Notes under the pieces: model-generated
Told to the model about the DNA's origin: nothing
Seen by the model: the letters and a program-made list of their open reading frames with translations, nothing else
Databases searched by the model: none
Source: Porodaedalea pini
Taxonomy: Eukaryota > Basidiomycota > Agaricomycetes > Hymenochaetales > Hymenochaetaceae
DNA: 64,000 nt
Assembly (NCBI GenBank): GCA_002794775.1
Contig: NBAY01000017.1
Coordinates: 434,001 to 498,000 of the forward strand
Direction: 5' to 3'
Shown here: positions 44,503-55,361 of the stretch, piece by piece
Numbering within the stretch: the stretch's first letter is position 1
How the letters are laid out: the number at the start of each line of letters is the position of its first letter
Program-made: the position numbers and the translations under genes

Positions 44503-47500
44503 ATGTCTGATGCGGAGTCACCCTCCGAGCTTGAGTCCACCGTCGAACAAGAGGAACGCTATGAGAAGCGCTTCTCGCCACGCGGCCAGTTTCCGTCTGC
44601 CATGTCCGAGTATCCGACGCTTGCACAGCTCAGGGCGGTGGCAGACTCGGACGGCTCCAACGCTGGCACGCTCTATGAACCGACCGGGTGGTGGGGCTCA
44701 CGCGACGCAACACGGCCGTGGCGAGAGAAGCCGGAGCTGAAAAGAAAGAATAGTGTGCCGCCTGAGCAGTCGGAACGATGGGCGCGGACGAAAAAGGTGT
44801 GTTGCCTGTTGTGTCCACAAGACTCCTTTTCTAATAAACCGCCAGCGAGTTTCGTACGCCATCCGGAGTACGCTTGGATATGGTTTAGAAGCAACGCATG
44901 ATCTACTTGAGGTCAGCGCGGGCGTTCTCCAGTTCGCACCCATCCTGGGTTTAGAGGAGGCGGCTCGTGTGCTGTTGACCATATGGGATGCATTGCAGCT
45001 TGTGGAGGTAGGCATTATATTGTACACAATGTTCCGTCCTTTTCTCAAGCCGAATAGACAAACAGGCTTGCTTGCTTGCGATTGACTGAGCGTTGTGCCG
45101 ACATCCTATTGTCCATTCGAGAGGAGATATATGAAGCAGGTGATAAAGTCGGCGAAGAGCTGACAGTCCCCTTGCAGAAGCTCGTAGAGTATGTCTTTTT
45201 TTCGTTTCACGCGTTGCCACTTTTCAGGCTCATTCACTTTAGTTCGTTCAAATCTGTGCATATTCTGCTTCAAAAGCAAGTCCATAGACCTTTCCTCAAA
45301 CGGTATTTGAAGCGCGATGATATCCTACGTAGCATCAACGGCTGTGATGCTGCTTTGAGCGATGCGCTAGGCTTGTTTTCGGTATGCATTGGTGTATTTG
45401 GCTTTGAAAGAGTATCGGCTAACAAGCAGTATAAACAGATTTCTATTCAGATACGGACTCTGCGCCAACTGCAGGCTGCGGAGGCACAGCGAAGGGCGGA
45501 TACGGACCGACTCATCGAGTCTTTAACTCAGCCGTCGAACGTCGACACGACGCCGAAGCGGGCACCAATCGCACTTCCTCAAGACACATCCCCACCTCCC
45601 TATACGACAACAAGTTCGAACGGTACGGACACAGGTACAAGCAACTCGGGTACGAAGACGGCCTCATCGACGAGTTCCGGAGCACCAGCGATCGAAACCG
45701 TGCAGTCGCCTCCGCCGTCGCCAGATTCGCTGCCCCAGTGGCCTGTGCTTCGCAAGTGACGATCCATGCTCCGCCCGCCCCGGAAGAGATCCGCGCGCAA
45801 TTGTCCGCAATCGTGTCACACCAGAACTCGCTCGACCACGCCCTCGATCTTGCGGACCTGCGCACGCTCATGCGCGAGGCGCTCGCGACATCGAGTGACG
45901 CGGAGATGCTCCATGTGCTGCAGATTAACCGCGAGGACATGCCTGAGGCGATGAAAACCCTGCAGCGAGCCCTAGAACGGGAGCGCGAGAGGGAGGAGGC
46001 TGAAGAGGTTGAAGCTAGTGCACCAGAGGCGTCGGAAGGAACGCCGGAAGCTGACGCAGACGTCGAGACCAAAGGTGGCTCCGGCGCACTGGGCCTTACT
46101 GGGTTGCGGAGGCGCCTTACTATGGATAGTGTGACTACGAGGGCTAGTCGGAAAAGCAAGGGCTCGAAGAAAGATGAGAAAGGAAGTAGATGGTCAGGCA
46201 AGAGCGAACGAGACACACTTGACCGGGAATTCATCGAGACCGGAATTGATGCGATACGACGTCTGAGTCGAGGGCAGGAAATCAACCTGCCTAGCTGGAC
46301 TATCACTCGGTATGACCGAAGTTCATTTGTCTCTTGAAGACTATCTGACTTGTACTTTAGTTATGAGGTAGATATGGAAGCGAAGATCGGCTTTGGCTAC
46401 TTTTCGGACGTGTACCGCGCACGTTGGCGACACCAGACAGTCGCAGTCAAGGTACTCACGCTGACGACCCCACAGAAGCTCTTCATACACGAGATGACCG
46501 TCTGGCGGACGCTGCAGCACCCGAACGTGCTTCCGCTGCTCGGCGCGAGCTCCGCGACGGGGGATCCGCCGTGGTTCCTCGTCAGCCCATTTATGAAGAA
46601 CGGGAATCTCGTCGACTACCTGCGCAGTGCGAAGAAGCCCGTGGATGGCGCAGTCGAGCGAAGGATGGTGTTCGAGGTCGCTAAGGGCATGGCGTACCTG
46701 CATCGACAGGGCGTGATGCATGGAGATCTGAAGGTGAAGTTGACATTGTTATTCGAGCCTCTAGTTCTCGCACTCAATTAGTCGATCGATAGGGAACGAA
46801 TGTGCTCATTGATGATAAAGAGCACTGCGTTATTACAGATTTCGGCCAGAGCGAGATGAAGAGCGAGGCCTACCGGACGAGTGGGAATCATCCCCCTCGT
46901 AAGTCGTCATATTTGCTCAAGTTGATCGAGGCACTTTCTGACGATCAATTCCAGGTGGAACTCTGCGATGGCAAGCACCCGAGATAGTCGACGGGGCTTC
47001 ATCTGGTCAGCTCACATACCAGGTTGATATATACGCGTACGCTATTATCTGCGTCGAGATTTTCGGTCACGGCGCACTACCTTGGGGTGTAGTAGATGAT
47101 GACGCCTACAGACGCCTTGTGATTGGCAAGTACAGTCTCTCGCTATTCCAGCATCGCTTGCTTAACTTTTTTTACTATCGAATCTAGAAGAGGATAAGCG
47201 GCCCCCAATCACGTCTGCCAATGCATCCAAAGGTATACTGGCCATTATCGAGACGTGCTGGGCTCGCGATCCGTCGAGCAGACCGACGTTTCAGAAAGTC
47301 GTTCGTGAGCTCAAGAAACTGGGCTTGAGCAAGTATTCGGACTCGCCGGCTCTGGGAGGGAAAGCCAAGCTGTTCGATGATGGCTCCAAGCGGAAGCAAT
47401 CACCTGACATGAAGCCGACTGTTCTACCAGACGGTTCGTAAATTTTCTCATTCCACTTAAGTGTCAAGTTCGCTCACGCGTACTATCTGAAATAGTTGAA

Positions 47501-48891
47501 AACGATGAATATTTCCGCCGACGAAGCTCCTCCACTAGATCTAGTCCAGGTCCCTCTACTTCACTCCCTAATCAGTCTCATACGCTCTCGCCTGGCGGGA
47601 TCCCAATACAACGAATAATCACCCCGATCCGCGAAGAGGACAAGAACGCCGAAAGCAAAGGTGCCTCTCCGGTTGAATATAGGCCCATCAAGCTTCCTGA
47701 AGTCTCGCAGCCTTCGCCGAACGGACTGTATGCGCGTGAAATTCGCGCCAGGAGCAAATCCGAGGGTGCAACACCTGTTAATAATGAGTCTGCGTCCACG
47801 TCTCGTACGACGTCATCAGACGCCAACACCGAGCCTTATGCGGATGGTCCCGGATTTGAAGAGCTGGAGCGTTTCGAGTCGCCGCCGCCTGCAGATGAGA
47901 TTATCGCGCAGCGCAAGAATGAGAGTCGCTACAGGCTATGCTTGCAACACAGCTTCCATCCGTCTCGTGCGTCCCATGCTTTGCTATCTATCACTGTCTC
48001 TTGATCACTTTGCATACAGTGACACTTGGCCTCTGGGACCCTGATCCAGTCAGCTTAGGGGCTGTGGGCTACCTCTCCCGACCCAGTGGGAGGTTCGTGA
48101 CGCTCTTCAACGCTTTCGATCCACCAAAGTCGTCGGACGGCCGAGCGGATGGCATGTCCAACCTCTATGGCTATGGGAGGGTAGAAAAAGGGAGTCAGCG
48201 TCAAGATAGAAGGAACATAACGCAGCGTAGCTTGGATGTCATCCAGGGCCTGCTTTGGTTTCGGAGCCGGACATCGGGCGATTATCAGTAAGTTTTCTCG
48301 TTGCGTGGAACTCGTTGAGTGCGCTTATCATTTGTATCAGACAGAACGTCAGTCGCCGTGTCTCATTCCCTATTCGTGCGGGCCATAAAAGCGCGTACAT
48401 ATACGCTGAGCAGACCATGTATCGTTACATCGAGGATCTGACCACACCGAAGCGGTGGTTTGAGGCGAACGTCGACAAGATCTTGTTGCTGTACGCCAAG
48501 GAACATCGCCTTCAGAAAGAGGATGTATTTCTAAGTGAGTTCCAGCATTGGATACGCAACTCTCAATAACATCTGACCTATTCGTCCAGTTATTGGAACG
48601 CTGGATGCGCCTGACTATGGATTATTCGTCAATCACAACAATCCCGACGGGCAGGTCCATTTCAATGTCTTTGCCTCTCCAAAGAGCGGCCAGAAGTGGG
48701 GAGCGTTCTCTATCGACACGGAGACTCTGCCGTCGAATCTGGCGGGTGGGCCGTCGTACCACGAAGATGTGCCGGGAAGGCACGCAGCGGCGAGCAAGGT
48801 CTCGGAGGTCTCTCCATCCCGCCCATGGGATACCGTGCTCCTTGCGCGCCTTCGCTTCCGACCGGACGATGACCACCCAACTGCATTGTAG
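44503..48891 (+). CDS. Gene B: MLKL-NTD-like domain, protein kinase and C-terminal domain
   Basis: Fourteen exons: 44503-44796, 44846-45007, 45058-45188, 45243-45381, 45439-about 45622, about 45739-46309, 46361-46733, 46793-46898, 46955-47125, 47188-47433, 47496-47966, 48020-48287, 48341-48534 and 48590-48891; about 1203 residues. Residues 99-242 match the helical domain of gene A ('LLEVSAGVLQFAPILGLEEA', 'LTERCADILLSIREEI', 'RPFLKRYLKRDDI'). Residues about 495-780 are a TKL-type kinase: 'IGFGYFSDVYRARW', 'VAVKVL', 'HPNVLPLLGAS', 'VMHGDLKGTNVLID', 'ITDFGQSE', 'GTLRWQAPEIV' and 'RPTFQKVV'. Catalytic Lys, Asp and DFG are present, so it is probably active. Residues 950-1203 are the domain shared with gene C. 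The intron at 47126-47187 starts GC. The join across 45623-45738 is the weak point; without it the frame shifts. A signalling-controlled executor role is inference. Confidence 0.78.
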
Positions 48892-49448
48892 CGCTATGAG
48901 TTCACGGGACCTCAATATACCAGTCAACGCATTTCAACTCTTTTCTAGTACTGCATACCCACTCGCAATCTCGATAAACGTACCAAGCATACCTTATTTA
49001 TTACAGCATCTGTCTTGTTGTCATCCCCTGCACTGTAGCTTAGTTGAGCGGACACGACCGTCGTCGACTACGTATTTTATGGACAGAACTAGCATACCCT
49101 TAATGCTGAATTAGCAAATGGAACCACCATGGCCTTGAATCTGAAAGAATGGATATAACGTCGGTGTCTCATGCATATAGCTAGTGATATTCAGAAGTGG
49201 AAGGCTTACTTAGAGTCTGTGTCCTGATATTCATTGCCATAATAAAGCCAATACTAATGCCTGTGTCGAACTCTCGCCAATCTCTATCAATGATGATTTA
49301 GTTTCGTCATCTCCTTCCCCTCCTCCCTAAAAGACTCATAGTAAGCAATTGTTTGATGATTGTTTGCTTATGCAAAGTAGAGAATAGAAAAAGGTCACTT
49401 CCAAGAGAGTGAAGAGAATAAGAGATATATTTCTCAGAACATAATAAT
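48892..49448. other. Intergenic region
   Basis: Between gene B and the tRNA; no coding sequence recognised. Confidence 0.4.
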
Positions 49449-49544
49449 GGTTTCATGGTGTAGTGGTTATCACGTCTGTCTCACATTCAGGGAAATGGGA
49501 GTAATGTGCACAGGAGGTCCCCGGTTCGAGACCGGGTGAAACCA
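49449..49544 (+). tRNA. tRNA-Val (anticodon CAC) with 23-nt intron
   Basis: The acceptor stem GGTTTCA (49449-49455) pairs with TGAAACC (49537-49543), followed by discriminator A at 49544. The anticodon arm is TCTGT/ACAGG around loop CTCACAC, with anticodon CAC at 49482-49484. The intron, 49486-49508, follows A37, the usual place. The T arm reads CCCGG-TTCGAGA-CCGGG. A T-rich stretch ('cttttctctttt') follows as RNA polymerase III terminator. Confidence 0.93.
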
Positions 49545-50505
49545 AAGCTTTTCTCTTTTGTGACTCAGCCTGTTGTTTATTTTCTTTAACTGGAGTACAA
49601 GCGTAGAAGACTCTGGCACAACACGAGGGAGTTGTGATTCATACTTACCTGGACGAATATAGATAATTAACTGGTTGACAGAGATCAAGTGCGAGTCAGG
49701 GTAAGTGATCAGGATTACATGGTCAGAAGAGCGAATAATGAGAAAGGAATGGAATATACAACGGGCTCCCTTTCGCCTCCAGGAACAATATCAGTGATCT
49801 GATGTTCAAAATGTTCCACCAAGATACGATTTCGATCTGCTCACTGGAGATTACCGCCTTGGGCTCATGTTGCACGTAGATTTCATTTCGCGATTTAAAT
49901 GAATGGCATCGTACAGACTATACTTATTGGAGTTTGGAGGGAAGAAAACTTTACTGCTTCGTACGAGGCTACCGACGCAAGTGACCGAATTCAGCTAGAG
50001 AAGCCCCGGGTTCTTCGTTATTGTTTCCTGCTATTTTCGACACGGTCCCTTCTAGCCTGGTTTGAGAAGCAGTGTTCGTGGAAGTCAAACGTAGTGTGTT
50101 CAAGTTTAGGCTTCAACGCTGGAGGATGTCAAACAGTCAGGAGTCTGTTTAGCAGGTCCATCAGACGTTTATCCCTTCGTTCCCTTGGTTTCTGTTTGTT
50201 CCGATTAAAGGCTTGAGCAATGCATAGAAGCATGAATTCATGAGAGATTCAGAGGATATTATATTTTCAGTGTATAATTAGAGCAAGAAGAGAAGAGAAG
50301 AGAAGAATTGTGCGGGAGGTTGACGACAAGGATGCGGAGAAAGACAAGGAGAGCCCGTTTCACGAGTTCTTCTTGACTTGCCGAGTCGTGTGAAAGTGTA
50401 CCTGTCCCCAATCGAGACGCGCTCGCCAGACAGCATCGACTCCATATGTTCTCCCTCCCTTTCCTTCTTTCCTGACCTCCTCCACTGCCATTCCCCGTCT
50501 CCGAC
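49545..50505. other. Intergenic region
   Basis: No coding sequence recognised. An 'agaagagaag' simple repeat occurs near 50284-50305. The promoter of the STK32-type kinase gene is expected at the right end. Confidence 0.4.
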
Positions 50506-52357
50506 ATGGGCACAGGCATCTTCTGCTGCTTTCCGGATCCCGTTGATTTCGACGCCGACGTAAATCTGTTCCATTTCGAGCTGCACAGAGCGATCGGCAA
50601 GGGTGCTTTTGGCAAAGTTCGTATCTCCTCTGTTGGCGTTCTTGCGCCCGAGCCTCACCTCACTCTAGGTCCGTGTTGTCGAGCACAGGAAGACAAAGAA
50701 GCTTTTCGCGCTCAAGTATATCAGCAAGGCGCAGTGCGTCAAGCAGAAGGCCGTCGCCAATATCATCCAGGAGCGGCAGCTTCTCGAGGAAGTCCGTGAT
50801 CAGCTCTTTCCTTCGTACGGACATCCCGCTGATGGGGCGTTTACAGGTTGATCATCCTTTTGTCGTGAACCTTCGCTATGCATTCCAAGACGATGCAAAC
50901 TGTTTCTTTGCTTTGGATCTCATGTTGGGCGGGGACTTGCGATGTGTGTTGTCCTTTTGGGTTATTCGGTTCTGTGCCTCGTGTTCACACTTCGTTTTTT
51001 TCAAGTTCATCTCGAGCGAAAGGCTGTCGTAGAAGAGTCTGCAGTCAGATTCTGGGTTGCAGAACTGTCGTCTGCTCTATCATATCTACACAAGCAACGA
51101 ATAATCCATCGGTATTGCCAAACGCCTCTTCATTCTGTCTAAGCTCTTCGCTCACTCTCTGCATAGCGACATCAAGCCCGACAACATCCTGCTCGACATT
51201 ATGGGACATGCGCATATCACGGACTTCAATGTCGCAATACATTACTCGTCTTCCCGTCTGCACACGTCCGTCGCAGGTTCACTCGCGTATATGGCGCCCG
51301 AAGTATGTGGTCGGAAGGGGTACTCCTGGCAAGCAGACTGGTGGTCACTCGGAGTGTGCGCATATGAGTTGATATTCGGGCGACGGCCATTCGAGGGCCG
51401 CTCGGGAGAGTCGCTGACCGCTGCGATATTGAAGGAGCATTTGCGTTTCCCAGAGCGGGCGCCGCAAGTTATAAGCGAGGACGGTATCAGTGCACTGAAG
51501 CAGGTACGTCCCTTAACCAGCACAACGGCAAGTCAACGTGTATTCTGATGTCGGTTGTGTAGTTACTGGAGCGGAATCCAAAGAAAAGGTTAGGGTGTCG
51601 GATGGACGGGGAAAACATTGAGGGAGTCCGATCCCATCCTTGGTTTTCCGGCTTAAATTGGGAAGTCTTGGAAGATAAGGACGCTCAGCCTCCGTTCGTT
51701 CCTGATGTGAGCTTTGCGTTGTTATCGATGTTCCCATGTGAACTTCAGCTGAGAACGATATATATTTTTAGATGCGCAAAGCGAACTTCGACATCACGCA
51801 CGAACTTGACGAATTTCTCATGGTTGAAAAGCCGCTTACGGCTACGAAACGGAAACAAAACGTTGATTTTGACAAGCTGGCGCCTGAATATCGGCAACTG
51901 GAAGAACAGTTCGTCGTATTCCCCTGCTGTCAACTTAACGATACACTTACCTTTTTCGCTGTCGTTCAGATTCACGAACTTCGACTACACGAAACCAAAG
52001 CGCATGTCGTACTACCCACACAACCAACCGATCATGGTACCCGTGCCGCACGGCGACGGCGAGCCATCACTCGACATCACGCGCACCTCCTCGCAGTCAC
52101 AACACTCGAACACGCTGGTCGTGGGCGTGACGACCGCCGGCAGCGGCTCGCGCACCGCGTCGCCCGTTCTCGAGCATCCGTCTGCGCAGTCGCCACTCGC
52201 ATTGCCCGCAGAGCCGAATCGCGCAGTTGTGCGGATGCCGCCGGGCGGCAACGGCTCTGCGGCTCGCATTGGCGAGGCCTTTGGCGGCCCGGATGACGTG
52301 CAGAGTGTACCGCGCCGGTCTGCAGGGTCTGCATCTGCCCGGTCTGCGGTTGCATAG
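50506..52357 (+). CDS. STK32/YANK-type AGC kinase
   Basis: Eight exons keep frame: 50506-50616, 50669-50791, 50847-50943, 51006-51111, 51167-51503, 51563-51706, 51772-51908 and 51970-52357; 480 residues. Seen: '[20 protein letters not shown]' Gly-rich loop, 'FALKYI' with the ATP lysine, '[14 protein letters not shown]', '[14 protein letters not shown]', '[14 protein letters not shown]', '[10 protein letters not shown]' and '[10 protein letters not shown]'. DFN in place of DFG is the signature of STK32/YANK kinases, so it is not a sign of inactivity. The start 'MGTGIFCCF' suggests N-terminal myristoylation plus cysteine palmitoylation, hence membrane attachment; this is inference. After the kinase comes the AGC-type tail ('[13 protein letters not shown]') and a Ser/Ala-rich end. 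Confidence 0.92.
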
Positions 52358-53146
52358 TGTTCGCTTTTGAATCGTGTTGTTCTTCGGCATCTGTATCCTC
52401 CCTTCTTACATTTGCATCTTCATTTCACTGCTGCTTTCTCATCCTTATTCTTTGGAGTTTCATTTCGCATTCACTTCTTCCTCTCATTTTATTGATACGA
52501 CTTACCTCTTCTGTGCCTCCTTTGCTTTTGTCTTTCTTTGGTTTTGAGGGCATACCTCGTATATAAGTAATTGCGTACGCCATAATCATTCGTCACCCGT
52601 ACCTGCTCACACTTCGGCTCATAAACTGTAGTGCTCTTTTCACTTAGTAGTCTGTACTTTTATTGGTACTCATTTGCTCACTTTAACCGCCAATCTAATG
52701 CATTTGGATGTATCGTCCTGAGTGTTGTTTTCGTGAGCGCAGCATACAGATTGAAACTCCGATTGAACGCGAAGCCATACGCGTCAACAAGGCACAACAA
52801 CGCGTATCATCTTCCTTCGTCCTTCTGCTACCGAACCGTCTTCATTCCATGGAAAGCTGATCACTACGCTGAGTTGTTGATCCGTGTTATCTGGTGCCGT
52901 GCGTTACCTGCTTTCTTCTGTACTGGTGACAGCTCTGCACCCGAGCTTTCTGGCAGTTGCGTTCGAAACCGATGGTGTTGCTTGTACTCGAGCTGATTCT
53001 CTGTTAATAGGTACGGGCCGATACCATACTGTACGGGAGCATCGAGCGACATTGTGTCTTCTGTACTGATCCTCGACATATCACAATTATCAAACCACTC
53101 GTGTGGAAGGGGGACTATGACGGACGACAACGAGACAATAATATTA
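52358..53146. other. Intergenic region
   Basis: T/C-rich 3' flank of the kinase gene, then no recognisable coding sequence up to the inverted repeat. Confidence 0.4.
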
Positions 53147-53334
53147 TTACTGCCCTTTTCAGAAGTATTGTCACACGTGATTTCACTGATTTTCGTGCCA
53201 CAAGAGCCTCAAAACACAGATGATGCAAAAAGGTCAACTTTTGGTTGAGATATGAAAATGTTTGTGTTTTGAGGCTCTTGTGGCACGAAAATCAGTGAAA
53301 TCATGTGTGACAATACTTCTGAAAAGGGCAGTAA
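53147..53334. repeat. Long near-perfect inverted repeat (72-bp arms, 44-bp loop)
   Basis: Left arm 53147-53218 and right arm 53263-53334 are reverse complements with a mismatch at cacacGtgattt versus cacacAtgattt. The loop is 53219-53262. No coding potential. It could be a hairpin-type MITE or the source of a hairpin RNA; flanking target duplications are not evident. Confidence 0.9.
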
Positions 53335-53439
53335 AGTATGTCACATCCTGTGTCTTTCCATGCAAGTTTCCTGCATTTAACCATGTGGCCATTAAAGAAT
53401 AGTCATCTATGCTGATAGGAATCAATCTTGAGTACATGA

Positions 53440-53684
53440 GTACATCTATGATATAGTCACAAGGAACCTACATATATACAGAAAGTGAACACCAGATAGC
53501 AAACAGTTTGGTCAGAGCAATGAAACAGACAACACTGGTGATAACACAACAAGTAGAAGCAATGGAGAAAGCATATTCAAACAAGTGTACGGGTATAGGA
53601 GGTGATAACAAAGTGAGGGATACAGAGTCAAGTAAACACTGTCATGGGCCAGCTGTGGAGTGTTGACTCTCGAACTCCGCACAC
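53440..53684. repeat. Left part of a dispersed repeat interrupted by an LTR element
   Basis: This sequence resembles 56395-56720 in patches, for example 'tatacagaaagtgaacac' here and 'tatacagaaaatgagcac' there, and 'gaactccgcacac' against 'gaactcggtatac'. It continues after the LTR element at 55881. Confidence 0.6.
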
Positions 53685-54203
53685 TGTTAGAGTACGACCA
53701 CGTACTCAACAATCACTTAACCATCATACCCACATACAACGTAGGTAGAGGTCGAGCAACGTGGGAGAACAACAGCGGGCGCCATTCAGGTGACCGCCAC
53801 GCCCACAGACACAAGAGCGAAGAGGGGAGGAGCCAAACACACAAGCGTCGTGGACGGTGTTGTCAAGAGCAAGCAGTAGTGGATTCCAAGAATGCTGGGG
53901 TAAGGGACAATACAGGTGAACAAGCTACCTATATACTCAGCACCTGTGAGACCTAACTACTATAAAGGGGACGATGTTCCTGGGAAATGGAATGTGATGG
54001 AACATCGTGGAATGTTCTTATTAATGAGTGGACGACGTCGCCCATGACCGCGTGCAAGGGTCACGCGATTGATAAGTGGGTGACATCAGCGGAAGGAGCG
54101 ACATTGGACGTAGTCCGGTGAGGGTAGGGAGGGAAGGGACGTCGGAGAGGGTGAAGACGATGAAAGAAGGGAAAAAGGAGAATGCGCACTTGGGATCCTA
54201 ACA
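53685..54203. repeat. LTR, left copy (519 bp)
   Basis: Begins TGTTAG and ends CTAACA. Differs from the right copy at about 26 positions by eye, all of them transitions. Confidence 0.88.
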
Positions 54204-54218
54204 TTACACTCCCCTCAA

Positions 54219-54587
54219 GGTTCGTCATCCTGATGAACCGAGGGGTAGAATTGTCGTATGCGGTGAATTGTCGTCAAGGGTGTTGGAAAGGAGAGTCGGC
54301 CGCCAAATGGGAAAGGTTGGAAAAGAAAAAATTTTGAGAGAGGAGGGCTCCTCGCGCTCACCTGCCGCTCTCAGGACTCGGGCGCAGGCTTCGTGCGTGG
54401 GTTGCCTCCGTGGGACGGGGTGCTCGCCACGCCGCTCGGGACTCAGGCGTGGGCTTCGCGTGTCGCCTCAGGGTGTTCCGCCCCTCGGCCCCTTACCCAC
54501 ACTACACTCCCCTCAAGAATCGTCGTCCTGACGATTCCCGGTTGGTCGTCGTACATCGACGTCCCAACGATGTCAAGGTGACCAACC
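54219..54587. other. Covarying hairpins inside the LTR element
   Basis: Two hairpins follow the same lead sequence 'acactcccctcaag'. GGTTCGTCA/TGATGAACC lies at 54219-54239 and GAATCGTCG/TGACGATTC at 54517-54537, both with loop TCC. Four of the nine pairs differ between the two and pairing is kept each time. A third stem, GGTTGGTC/GACCAACC, joins 54540-54547 to 54580-54587. Confidence 0.6.
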
Positions 54588-55361
54588 TGCCAGAAAAATT
54601 TGGCGAATCCGAGGTAAAGATCGTCGAGGTTGAAGGCTAATCCTCAAAGCCTGAGCAAAACGTCAGGGACGAAGGAAGGGTGTTGTCAGGCTTTTGCCTG
54701 GATCGGATCACACAGCCTGTGAAGGCCGGGCGGGGCGTCATTCACCTAGGTCGCATACGACGTGAAAGCCAGGGGAGGGTGTCGATTTGCTCAGGGAGGG
54801 GCCCGGGATGTTTATCTTTGTTGTCGTTGAGGCGTCTGCTTCGGCAGAGCTCTAGGTGCTGGTTGCTTCGAGATGTGCTATAGCTCGGGTGGTTAGCCCG
54901 GGACATGCTCTAGGCCGCCTTCACCCGTCGAGATGCGTTGGCTAGGAAACCGGGAGTTGGGTGCCTGACACGGATGGTGTATGACTATGATGTCGTCAGA
55001 CACTTCTCCAAGGCAGTCATGAACGAGGTACGTCGTGACCGGGGGACTAGGCCAGTTGGCGATATGGAGGAATAGGCAGGACCAGTGTACCCGTCGAGGC
55101 AACACCGTAAGCAGAGCTCTAGGAGCTAACCACGTCGAGACGTGCTATAACTCGGGTGGTTAGCCCGGGACACGTTCTAACAGTTGACACCTGTCGAGGT
55201 GCGCTGGCGAAGGCTCTAGGCAGCTTGATGGTCCTGGTGTCAAGGTTGAAGCCTGTTGGCATCAGCGCCGACCGCAGGAACAGAAGAGCTCCCAGGAGTT
55301 TAGCAGGAGGTAGAGCAAGCAGCCAGCGGGCGACAGGGACAGTACGGAGACCCCAGCATTA

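Noticed and set aside
45076..45759. Gene B as a frameshifted pseudogene
   Set aside because: All other exons, the kinase catalytic residues and the C-terminal domain are intact, and an intron restores frame, so a functional gene is more likely; kept as an uncertainty.
49470..49688. Minus-strand open frame overlapping the tRNA
   Set aside because: The tRNA structure is complete, and the frame has no family resemblance.
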